Assembly (NCBI GenBank): GCA_036924285.1
Contig: JAYKYS010000005.1
Span: 21,364,001-21,428,000 of the forward strand
Direction of reading: 5' to 3'
Source of the DNA: Asterella californica
Taxonomy: Eukaryota > Streptophyta > Marchantiopsida > Marchantiales > Aytoniaceae
DNA length: 64,000 nt
This document shows, one piece after another, positions 1 to 8,485 of this stretch. The first letter of the stretch is position 1, and each line of letters opens with the position of its first letter. Position numbers and translations under genes: made by a program. Under the pieces are notes generated by a model. That model had not been told where the DNA came from. It saw only the letters and a list, made by a program, of their open reading frames with translations, and made no database searches.

Positions 1-505
1 AAGACATATTTTGATATCCCGATTGCAATTGACCTCTAAGACGTAGTCGACTCTCAGTGCAGGAAGCAGTCGATCGTTTTTGTGTCAATGCGCCTCACCC
101 CGTATCTTCTATGCGTTTTAGGTTAATGTCTTCGGTTACATCGAATTATCTACTACTGCGGTGGCTACCTGACAAGTACATCTACCCCTCGTCTATGTGA
201 CGCATGGTTGGTACCCATGCAGTCGCGGTCATAGTCTCCCGTCTTCTATCTTCTGGAAGACATGATCGAGAAGACGTCTTCTCAGAAGATGTTCGTCTTC
301 CGTTTTCCGAAGGAGCCGACTTCTTCTTCCAAAAGCACCTTAAGATCATCTTCTCTCTAAGCAAGGTGTAATCTTAAGTAATAAGGTTCTTTCAATTACA
401 TAGACATGTCATTAACTTTAAAATTTTCAAAAAATCTCCAATCCTGTAAATTGTGGACGCCATACATGTTGGAGGACTCTCTCAGAGCGTAAATACACAA
501 AAGCG
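1..505 (-). repeat. GAAGAC-rich repeat, copy 1 (runs off left edge)
   Basis: Read on the minus strand, this stretch matches the plus-strand segment at about 30680-31110. Shared blocks include an ACAGGATT...TTTTTGAAAATTTTAA stretch, TACTTAAGATTA, an AAGATGATCTTA stretch, runs of GAAGAC/GTCTTC, and a CAGGTAG-CACC block. It lies downstream of the integrase remnant of the old minus-strand gypsy element, so it could be that element's 3' LTR or a separate insertion. No reading frame in it looks real. Confidence 0.55.
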
Positions 506-529
506 CTCAACTAGAACATAATAATTGAG

Positions 530-2266
530 TCGCCGACTAATGCGGAATCAATATTCCAACTTGAAAATGATCTACAATGAAAGGTACGACAAAATAAAAT
601 GGTGAAGCTATCACTCGATTGAAATAAGCTTCCCCGAAGTTCCTAGCAATCCATGCCCCATGATTGATCTTTGGTTTACAGTGACACCGGATATCGATCC
701 AACATTGAAAAGAACGTTGGCTGGATAGTTGAGATCCATTCTTCATCACAACAAGATGTATACCGTCAGATCTCAAGTCTCTCTGTATGTTACAATCGAA
801 AGGATTATTGGAAGCTGTAAATCCATCACCCTCCTCATGAACTCGTCACCAAAATACGAAACAAGCCATTGTTGAAAATGATCACAGTGGATGTAATGAA
901 GCTTGATGTGAAACGGATTCGAGAAAGAAAGATATGGAGCTAGTATAACCACCACTCTCGCACTTCTTCACTCATCCATGCAGACCATCGAGAACTCTCA
1001 CAAACCACCCGCTAAGAGAGAATGTCTCACAACCCTTCGATCCATCATTTTATACCCAAATTTGACAACAATGACCACTAAAATGAACGCACACAGATTG
1101 ATGACTTGACATTTTTCACTGTCATACGATTACCTAAACAAATAATTGCAATAGTGGCATTCATCACATTGTTCGCCAAGTTACACGATAAGGTTCATTA
1201 AACATAGAAAAAGAACACACCTGAGTTCCACGAGAATTTCACACAAGAGCCGAACCACAACACGACAACATTCAGTTTGTCCATCACTTTGTGGATGATA
1301 TGCAGTGGACAATGTAAGTTTGGTGCCAAGTATCTCAAAAAATGCTCACCGAAACTTACCAGCGAAGTGATGATTACGATCAAGAAGGAGTACCCGAGGC
1401 ATCCTATGATGTCAAAAGACCGTATGAAAATAGATTTGTGCAAGTGTTAGAGTATCCACTGTGTCCACTGTGTCCACCGTGGATGCTAAGTGGATTTGTT
1501 TGTTAAGCTTGTCCACAAATACCACGACTGGAGTATGACCCGTGAGTAGTTGTAGGTGATTAAATCCAAGCTGATGTGCTCTCAACATATAGATGAAATA
1601 GGTAATGGTTGCATTAACCTTAATGGTTTTTGATTCATTATCTTCTTGCGTTAATAACTTTCACAACAGTGAACAAACTCCCGAACATCTCGTATCATGT
1701 TATGTCACCACCATGTACGTTGTATGAGAGTGATGGTCTTGTCCATTCCAAGATGACATGAGATCGGTAGGTCATATGCTTCTTGTAATCAAGTGAGTCG
1801 CAATGTGAGATCATATGAGACATACAAACGATGTGTATTGTATAATAATCCTTTCTTCAATGAGAAGGAAATATTCTCTTGATCTTGAGCTGCTATACGA
1901 TCATGTACCAAGTTGAGGAAAGGGTCGTTTTGTAACTCCGCTTGAAATGTGAACTTGAATTCTTCATCAGTAGTGACTGTAGCGATAACCATCACTATCG
2001 GAGAGTCAGATGAAGACTTATAGTCGAGACGACGTGATAATGCATCTAAAATGACATGAATTTACTGAGTTCGTATTCTAACTTGAGACCATAAATCATT
2101 GATGTAGATGGTTTATGGTCAATCCTCATGATCGCGAGTTTACCTAGTAGGTAGTGCTTCCAAGTTTTGGTGGCATAAACCATAGCAAGTTGTTCATTAT
2201 CTCGTGTAGAATAATTTTGTCCAGCTGAATTTAGTCGACAAGATCAAAAGACGGTCGGATGGAGAT
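530..2266 (-). pseudogene. Old Ty3/gypsy element, 3' half (RNase H C-terminus and integrase), broken
   Basis: Translated on the minus strand, this shows in order: the RNase H segment KHYLLGKLAI with IDHKP after it (about 2100-2200), the RNase H-integrase linker with NDPFLNLVHDRI (about 1870-1930), the integrase zinc-binding remnant TSGHLGMDKT, and the integrase core segment TAYHPQSDGQTECCR (about 1240-1320). Stops and frameshifts interrupt it throughout. It continues at 12039, on the far side of the younger inserted element: removing 2267-12038 plus one AGAT joins the RNase H frame smoothly through an EF-IND-LHP motif. It cannot be functional. No chromodomain is recognisable. Confidence 0.8.
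2263..2266. repeat. Target-site duplication, left copy (AGAT)
   Basis: AGAT immediately precedes TGTCACG at 2267. The same AGAT follows the terminal CACGACA at 12039-12042. One copy joined to the right flank restores the RNase H reading of the older element, which supports a 4-bp duplication. Confidence 0.8.
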
Positions 2267-2560
2267 TGTCACGTCAGTTTGGGCACCTCGGCTAGGTTGA
2301 CCGAGTGCGAAGTGGCGCATCCCGGTAAGGCCGTTAGTGCCGTTAGGGCGAGTTGGGAGGAGAGTCCACTAGGGGTAAACTTCGCAGGTAGGGCTTGGAG
2401 GCCTTAGTTCTTTGAGTTGAGCCTTCAAGCTCCAGGCTATGGTGGATAGTCTAGTTGAGTGTAACCTGGATTCTCTTCGCGTTTAGAGTGGGTTTGGCTT
2501 GACCGTTTGTGAGTAATCCTTGTTGTGGTGTTGGAGATGGTAATCTCTATATTCAGATTA
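2267..2560 (+). repeat. 5' terminal repeat block R
   Basis: A 294-bp block identical, apart from one transition, to 11638-11931. It begins TGTCACGTCAG, immediately after the AGAT duplication. Unlike the 3' copy it is not followed by block S; the internal region starts directly at 2561. Confidence 0.9.
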
Positions 2561-4196
2561 CTCAAAGAACTGAGTGCAGGTCGAGGCGGAGTTCAGTAAG
2601 AGCTCGCAGATCTGAAATCGAAAATCGTCCGCTGGTATCTTCGGGCGTTGCCGTTCGTGGTTGATTGTTTGGAGCTGTGATCGAGGTGTGTGGACGCCGT
2701 GCTACATTGGTGGTCGCAGATCGATTTGCTGTTGTTGGGGTCGAGTGGAGATTTCTGTCATGCGGAAGCGCTGCAGAAATTTTGCGGACTGTTCTTGAAG
2801 TGTGTTGTTGGAGCCGGATTTCGCGTTTGGACGTAGCAGCTGAAATACTTGTCAATGTCGGGCCGGAGTGGACTCTTTGGAAGCGCATTGGAGAGACGAT
2901 TCTAGCGCACTAAGTTTCGTGGAGTTTGGCCAAGGACTGAAGAAGTTATGGCATGTCGAAGTTCGCTGTCGTGAAACCCGCAAGCACTAAAAGGCTAGTT
3001 ACGTCAGATTTTGGCTCAATTTCGTGGGGAAACTCGAGTTTAGTAGTTGTTGTGTGTGTGTGTGCATCCGCGAAGTGTGTGTGGTGCATTTGCGAATCTG
3101 TTTTGGTGGTGTTCGGGTTGGATTTGGAGGTTCTTGCGTTAGAGGCTTCGAGGAGCAGAGGTGCGTGAGTGCGGAGGCGTGAGAGCGGAGTGCGAGAGTG
3201 CGGAGGCGGAGCGGAGCTGAGCCTGAGCCTGAGCTCGAGCCCGCGCCCGTCGCAAGCCAGCTTGCTGGCGTGCGTGAGAGAGGTATCCAAGTTCTAGTGT
3301 GTGGGAAGGGTAAAACCAGCCGGTCACCCATCCCAACACTATTTCTGGACCTGGACTCCTGACTTTTTAGTCTTAGCTTTGGCTTTACCACTAGACCAAT
3401 AGCTCTTGGTGTCCTACAGGGATGCGTGCAAGTACTTATGGACTTGTTTAAGGTAGTAGGAGACCTTCTCGCACGTTCCTAGAGGAGTGGTAGGACGACC
3501 CCATAGTATTAGGGGCAAGCTATAGTTGTGGTAGTGTTTGTCTATACCGTAGAGACGCGTATGTAGGCAGTTGGTGGCAGTTGTCTTGGGTGAGCTAGTA
3601 GAGCTACCACGTGGATGTTTTTGGAGCTACTAGAGGTGTGGACATCTAGTTAGTGACCTCCAGTGTCAGTTACGACAGTTGGTGACCATATATTGTGCAT
3701 GTGGTCACCGACGAGGAGACGTCAGTCCGGGTGGGGCTGGATTTCTCTTTATGTGAATGTTTGAGTGTGGAGGGTTATCGTTTGGACTTCTTGTGGTTGG
3801 AACCCCTCCATATTCTGCTTCCTGTTTGTGCGCCGCGTTTGCGTGTGTTGGCGCTGGATTTCCGGAGTGAGTTCACTCTAGTGTGCTGTCGGTAGTGAGG
3901 CTGGAGTTGCGGACCAGTCAGACTACCTTTGTCTCTCTCACGGTGCGGTTGGAGTGATGACCAACAGACCGTGAGAGGCTGCATGTGGTGATGGCAGGTA
4001 CAGGTTGCCCTTACCTTGACCGTCCTAGTAGGGGATAGGTGAGCTCAGTAGGAGCGGGGTTAGGCAAGTGGTGGTTACGGTGGTGACGGAGATTGCGACT
4101 TCCGGTTGGGGAGTGTGCTAGCGGGATTCTCTCATCACGGAGTTCTCAGGAGGTTCTGGTGGGGACTTCTCCAACAGTGGGTATACACGGAGTGGG
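2561..4196 (+). other. Long leader of the retrotransposon, no convincing gene
   Basis: About 1.6 kb separates the 5' terminal repeat from gag. It contains a (GT)n run near 3050-3065, a GA/GC-rich stretch near 3160-3250 with repeated GAGCCT/GGAGCGGA units, and a reverse-strand tRNA/5S-like segment at 3294-3412. No standard initiator-Met primer site lies directly after block R. The nearest partial match, TGGTATC, is at about 2633. The open frames on either strand are low-complexity products of the GC-rich repeats. Confidence 0.6.
3294..3412 (-). repeat. tRNA/5S-like (SINE-like) segment in the leader, reverse orientation
   Basis: On the minus strand there is a pol III A-box-like sequence TGGTCTAGTGGT, followed by a short GACT...AGTC stem. 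About 60 bases later comes GGGATGGGTGACC, which matches the well-known 3' part (C box region) of plant 5S rRNA. A perfect B box is not present. This could be a SINE fragment, or a pol III-like module analogous to the 5S-derived sequences in Cassandra elements. It is too degenerate to call a tRNA or rRNA gene. Confidence 0.4.
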
Positions 4197-5594
4197 ATGA
4201 GGTACCGACTACCTACACCATTGCCGTCGGTTGTTCCAGAGAACGAGTCAGACGCAGACAGCGCGTTTTCTGGTGGTGAGTCTAGTGTCACCACACCGTT
4301 GTTGTGGGACATGGACGAGATCTATGGAGCCACGAAGGGGCCTCGACGTTACTCGGGTACAGTTGGTACCATTGAGCTGGATGACTTCATCCAGGAGTTT
4401 GACAGTTGGTGCGATCTGCAGCAGATGCGGAACCCACAGCTATTTACACCCTTCATGGCGTGGAAGGGTTTGTTCCAGCACTTGGAGGGACCGCCGATGG
4501 ACGATTATCATGAGTTCAGGCGAGATTACAGTGTTGAGATCGAGTTGTGGAGACAACATTGGTCTCCCAACTACGTTTCTATCACTACTGGCGCAGTTTC
4601 GGGAGGCGTAGCACCTGCGAGTTCGGGTGCCAGTAGCAGTGGTGCAGCCACAGGTGGTGGAGTACCTACTACCGGTGCATCCACAAGTAGTGGAGCAGGT
4701 GGTAGTGTGAGCAGGATACCACCAGGGTTTAACCCTATGGTTCATTTCTTCCAATGTTTGAGGAAGAACTATCAGGGTGTGCGGACCGACAAGTTGAGGA
4801 GTCTGCAGGAGTTCCAGCGGAAGACTGGAGAGAGCCTACGCGAGGCGTTTACTCGCATGAGGCGGTTGATCAGCGTTACCCAAGGGGTGACGGAAGCACA
4901 GGCAGTCCAGTTCTGGTATGGGATACTAGACCGGGAGCTGCGTAGGAGAGTTAGAGATGCTACTCTTCTTAGAGATACCGCTCCGACGTTGACGGTTGTC
5001 TTTAGTCTGGCTGAGCGGATTGAGCTCAACATGGTGGAGGAGAGGGTGGTGGTTGCTGGGTTCAGCAAGGAGACACCACATGGAGCGACCACCTCTTCTC
5101 GAGGATCACAGGCTACGCAACAGCGTGGTGGTGGTGGTGGTAAGGATCGTGCAGAGCAGTCACGATCGCATGGAGGTGTAGGAGGATCTGGTGGGCAGAA
5201 GCCCATGCCGTTCTTCTCTAGTCAGCAGCAAGCGGGTCCTTGCTGGACGTGTGATGGTCCTCATCAGCAGAGGGACTGTCCACAGAGGAAAGGTTATGAG
5301 ACGTCAGGGACATCAAGGACGTCTCTAGCAGTACCTAGGCAATGTGAGCATTGCGGACGACCTGGTCACAGTAGTGACCGTTGTTTTGATCTCCATCCCG
5401 AGTTGCGGCAAGGGAAGGCTGATCGTGGACGAGGCGGAGGAGCTCAGGGAGGCCGTGGTGGTCGAGCTGGAGGTAGAGGTCCAGCACCTGGGAGAGGACC
5501 GGTCGGTCCACCGCCTGCTACGACGTCAGAAGCAGGTATGGCTGCTCGGATTGAGCAGTTGGAGCAGAGGATAGCTAGTATGGCCATGGCTTAG
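4197..5594 (+). CDS. gag: Gag polyprotein with two zinc knuckles
   Basis: A 465-codon frame encoding the structural protein that packages retrotransposon RNA into particles. An acidic N-terminal part is followed by a Gly/Ser/Ala-rich spacer (about residues 137-170), then an alpha-helical retrotransposon gag domain (about 180-285, with the QEFQRKTGESLREAFTRMRRL segment). Two CCHC knuckles follow: C349-x2-C352-x3-H356-x4-C361 (one residue shorter than the canonical spacing) and a canonical C383-x2-C386-x4-H391-x4-C396. The tail is rich in RG/RGG and ends in a short helix. The frame ends at TAG 5592-5594, but the same frame is open from 5595 into the protease, so Gag and Pol are separated by a single stop codon. 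Confidence 0.92.
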   Translation: MRYRLPTPLPSVVPENESDADSAFSGGESSVTTPLLWDMDEIYGATKGPRRYSGTVGTIELDDFIQEFDSWCDLQQMRNPQLFTPFMAWKGLFQHLEGPPMDDYHEFRRDYSVEIELWRQHWSPNYVSITTGAVSGGVAPASSGASSSGAATGGGVPTTGASTSSGAGGSVSRIPPGFNPMVHFFQCLRKNYQGVRTDKLRSLQEFQRKTGESLREAFTRMRRLISVTQGVTEAQAVQFWYGILDRELRRRVRDATLLRDTAPTLTVVFSLAERIELNMVEERVVVAGFSKETPHGATTSSRGSQATQQRGGGGGKDRAEQSRSHGGVGGSGGQKPMPFFSSQQQAGPCWTCDGPHQQRDCPQRKGYETSGTSRTSLAVPRQCEHCGRPGHSSDRCFDLHPELRQGKADRGRGGGAQGGRGGRAGGRGPAPGRGPVGPPPATTSEAGMAARIEQLEQRIASMAMA

Positions 5595-6503
5595 CGGAGG
5601 TCAGGTGGAACAGAGGCTTCCACGTCTTATGGAGGAGAAGGAGGTGACTTCGACTTCATGGCTGGTGTGGCGCAGATTGAGGCATCTGCGGCAGTGACTA
5701 GAGGTGCAGTACGTGCCTCTGAGCCACGAGGTGCGTCAGTGGAGTTGGATCCACAACGCGGGGAGGTTGGTAGACAAGCCAGACTTCCCCAGTCGTTCAC
5801 GTTATCAGAGGCGTTGAGGACCACATCTATGGTTCCTAAACGACCTACCGATGGTGCAATAGAGTTGGAGGCATCGACATCCAGGAGTGGGTGTGATGTG
5901 AGTCCACCTTCGACGTCTGTGGATGCGACGTCGAACCCGATGTTGGGGGCGGCTACAGCAGTTTTGCGAGCCCCACTATTCTCAGCCACGGATATGAGGG
6001 CATTGGAAGTCAACTTGGCTCCAGTGTTCCAGTTGGCGGCCACGCTCAGTGAGAGCGAGGATGTAGTTACCTCTAGTGCTGAGGTAGTTCAGCGAGAGGC
6101 GGTAGACGTGTCCATGGAGTCGAGGATCAGGACAGCTACCAGTGGTACTTGGCAAGCGGCGGCTGCTAGGTTAGATGAGTTACCAGCTAGGCCGGCGATT
6201 GACCGTGCTAGTTTGGCACCAGGTGTGGTGTTGTTGGACAACAGAAGTGGTATCTTCTGTTTGGTGGCACCTTCAAGGAAAGTGTATCGACCCCAGAAGG
6301 TCTTGTTAGACTCTGGAGCCCAACCGTTGATGTTGGGAAAGGCGGCGTGTATTGGTTTGGGTCTGAAGAAGTCCGAGATAGAGAGATGTCCATTCCAGTT
6401 GCAGACATCTCTAGGGGGATCAGGAGGTACGGCTCTCCACATGACACGTGAGATGTTGACGGTGAGAGTTCGGCCAGATCACCCCACGGATGGCTCTATG
6501 TGA
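5595..6503 (+). CDS. pol: Pol segment 1: linker and aspartic protease (N-terminal part)
   Basis: In frame with gag, directly after its TAG. It can be translated only by readthrough of that stop or from an internal ATG at 5658. The first 200 residues are a low-complexity linker. The retropepsin active site is LLDSGA (catalytic Asp codon at 6309), followed by the LMLG strand. The frame ends at TGA 6501-6503, but the second half of the protease fold (ESYDVLVGG, then FVIDYW) is in another frame from about 6494. The protease is therefore split by a frame change, most simply an indel. Confidence 0.85.
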   Translation, partial: RRSGGTEASTSYGGEGGDFDFMAGVAQIEASAAVTRGAVRASEPRGASVELDPQRGEVGRQARLPQSFTLSEALRTTSMVPKRPTDGAIELEASTSRSGCDVSPPSTSVDATSNPMLGAATAVLRAPLFSATDMRALEVNLAPVFQLAATLSESEDVVTSSAEVVQREAVDVSMESRIRTATSGTWQAAAARLDELPARPAIDRASLAPGVVLLDNRSGIFCLVAPSRKVYRPQKVLLDSGAQPLMLGKAACIGLGLKKSEIERCPFQLQTSLGGSGGTALHMTREMLTVRVRPDHPTDGSM

Positions 6504-8230
6504 AGGCCAAGGCCATCGTTACAGCCGCAGAGTCTTATGATGTATTGGTGGGAGGTGCTGTGTTGTACCCTATGGGGTTCGTGATTGACTATTGGGCAAA
6601 GACAGCATCTTACAGACCAGGTTGGCAGTCCGGTGAGGGACGAGTGAGCCGCTTACCAGTGCGGTTCAGTGCTAGAGTTGGGACGACGGAGCCTACACCA
6701 AGAACGATGGCATCCGTTGCAGGGTTCAGTTCGATCATGACTTGGCCGGACGAGTTGTTGGAGGGTAATGCCCATGCGGAGGATACTCCGATCTATGAGG
6801 AGGTGGAGGACATGCCTAGCATGTCTACGTTAGTACCATCTGCCTTGGATGTTCCACTCTGGAGTTCGAGTGGAGGGTTGCAGCAGTATGTTGATCAGTT
6901 GGTGCAGCAGGCTTGGAGTGAAGCTTTTGTACCACCAGTAGAGGAACAAAGGGTTGTTCCTGCTACTGGCCCTGTGACCTTATCACCGTTGGATACGACT
7001 CCCATTGTGTGGCAGTATCCAGAGGAAGGTGTATGTGTGCTGGAGCTGTTTGGAGGGATCAGCACAGGTTTGGCTGCGGTATTGCAGGCAGGTATACAAG
7101 TACAGCGATACTTGTATGTGGAGAGAGATGAGATTGCGAGACGCATCTCATTGCGACATGTGGCACGTTTGGTGCAGAGATATCCTGAGTTGTTGCCCAT
7201 ATCAGCTGTTAGAGGATACCAGCAAGCATTACCGTCGGATATTTCGCTGCTGAGGGCGCAGGATCTTACGTTTGTGGGCACCATTCACTTGGTGATAGCC
7301 GCATGGCCATGTCAAGGTCACACGCGTGCAGGGAGAGGTCAGGGTTTACATGACCCGCGATCTAGGATGTTCTGGGAGATGTTACGGATCCTACGACATC
7401 TCCAGATGCATCAGGTGGATTCTCCAGCATACATCTTGGAGAATGTTCCTTTGTTGGGTGATGCTCGTACACAGATGATGGCGAGTGTGCACCAAGTGCG
7501 GTCTTGGGTTGGACCAGCAATGTTGTTGGATGCAGCGAGAGTGGGATCTCGTGCACATCGTCCACGGTTGTGGTGGACGAACTTGTTACCGAGAGAGGTG
7601 CTTAAGCGCACACACGATGGAGTGAGACGACCAGCGCACCTCACGGTTGATAGCATCTTGGATGCAGGACGACGATCTCAAGTAGTGAGAGTCGTCGATA
7701 GGTCACCCATGGCAGTGGTGAACCTAGTGGGACGGCCCATGGTAGCATTACCCACATTGGTAAGCTTTCCAGCGTCACATGCTTACAGAGATGGAGGACC
7801 TGGGCTTGTGTGGGATGCTCAATTACGGCAGTTGGTGGAGCCCAATGCCGATGAGAGAGAGCGAGCGATGGGTTTCACTACGGGTACGACGGCAGTAGCT
7901 TCGGTGTCGGAGGCTTCACGTCGTCAAGTATTGGGTCAAGCAATGGACTTGAATTGCTTGACATGGATTGTTAGCCTTGGATTGGCTGAGCAGCGTCGGA
8001 TGCGATCCACGGGTGTTACTGCTCGAGCACTCTTGAGCTCTTTGCCTACCGGGTCGGTGGAGGCAAAGGCTGGGGGCGAGGCACGTGGAGTTCGTCATCC
8101 TTGGACATCATGGGATGTCACAGGAGAGAGTGTGGAGTTTGCAGCTAGAACTGTAGAAGTTTTACACACAGTAGCGGTGGAGGTTGTTGGTGGTGAGCAG
8201 AAGGAAACTGCTCCAGAGGCTGCAAGATAG
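6494..8230 (+). CDS. Pol segment 2: protease C-terminus and DNMT3-like C5-cytosine methyltransferase
   Basis: After the end of the protease and an acidic linker comes a complete cytosine-5 methyltransferase domain (about residues 178-500, counting from 6500). Visible motifs: I (LELFGGISTG, L181-G190; binds S-adenosylmethionine); IV (A-W-P-C271-Q, catalytic cysteine); VI (E314-N-V); VIII (R351-A-H-R-P-R, matching the AHRARYFWGN element of DNMT3); and a late MGFTTG...RQVLGQAM segment matching motifs IX-X. Spacing and motif VIII resemble DNMT3 more than DNMT1/CMT. The domain would transfer methyl groups to cytosine in DNA. It sits between protease and RT in the same polyprotein. The frame ends at TAG 8228-8230 and is open again at once in the same frame. 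All key catalytic motifs look intact. Confidence 0.9.
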   Translation, partial: LYVKAKAIVTAAESYDVLVGGAVLYPMGFVIDYWAKTASYRPGWQSGEGRVSRLPVRFSARVGTTEPTPRTMASVAGFSSIMTWPDELLEGNAHAEDTPIYEEVEDMPSMSTLVPSALDVPLWSSSGGLQQYVDQLVQQAWSEAFVPPVEEQRVVPATGPVTLSPLDTTPIVWQYPEEGVCVLELFGGISTGLAAVLQAGIQVQRYLYVERDEIARRISLRHVARLVQRYPELLPISAVRGYQQALPSDISLLRAQDLTFVGTIHLVIAAWPCQGHTRAGRGQGLHDPRSRMFWEMLRILRHLQMHQVDSPAYILENVPLLGDARTQMMASVHQVRSWVGPAMLLDAARVGSRAHRPRLWWTNLLPREVLKRTHDGVRRPAHLTVDSILDAGRRSQVVRVVDRSPMAVVNLVGRPMVALPTLVSFPASHAYRDGGPGLVWDAQLRQLVEPNADERERAMGFTTGTTAVASVSEASRRQVLGQAMDLNCLTWIVSLGLAEQRRMRSTGVTARALLSSLPTGSVEAKAGGEARGVRHPWTSWDVTGESVEFAARTVEVLHTVAVEVVGGEQKETAPEAAR

Positions 8231-8485
8231 CAGTCAACGACTTCGTCTTCTACCTCTAGCATGGTGACAGAGGATACTTGGGAGCCGGAGATCGGACCCA
8301 AGCTTATAGGAGAGGAGAGACGAAGAGTCCAAAGATTCCTGAAGAGCTACAGGAATTGTTTTGCCTTCAGTATGAAGGATTTGGGTACCTTGAAGGGACC
8401 TGGTATACGGATCGACTTGGCTAATGACACGCCAATCTTTCGACGTCCTTACAGGTACAGTGACATGGAGAGAGCCTTGATCTAG
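8231..8485 (+). CDS. pol: Pol segment 3: linker and start of reverse transcriptase
   Basis: In frame with the methyltransferase segment, after a TAG whose downstream context is CAG-TCA. It encodes the usual gypsy linker before RT, including the IDLANDTPIFRRPYRYSDMER segment that sits just before the RT fingers. It ends at TAG 8483-8485, inside a conserved stretch (...RALI-stop-SRTQDLLEAGLV...). That stop therefore looks like a nonsense mutation rather than a domain boundary. Confidence 0.85.
   Translation, partial: QSTTSSSTSSMVTEDTWEPEIGPKLIGEERRRVQRFLKSYRNCFAFSMKDLGTLKGPGIRIDLANDTPIFRRPYRYSDMERALI

Noticed and set aside
2946..3391. Several minus-strand frames of 66-130 codons in the retrotransposon leader
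   Set aside because: They are Ser/Arg/Ala/His-rich products of a GC-rich simple-repeat stretch in overlapping frames. They have no domain and are antisense to the element.
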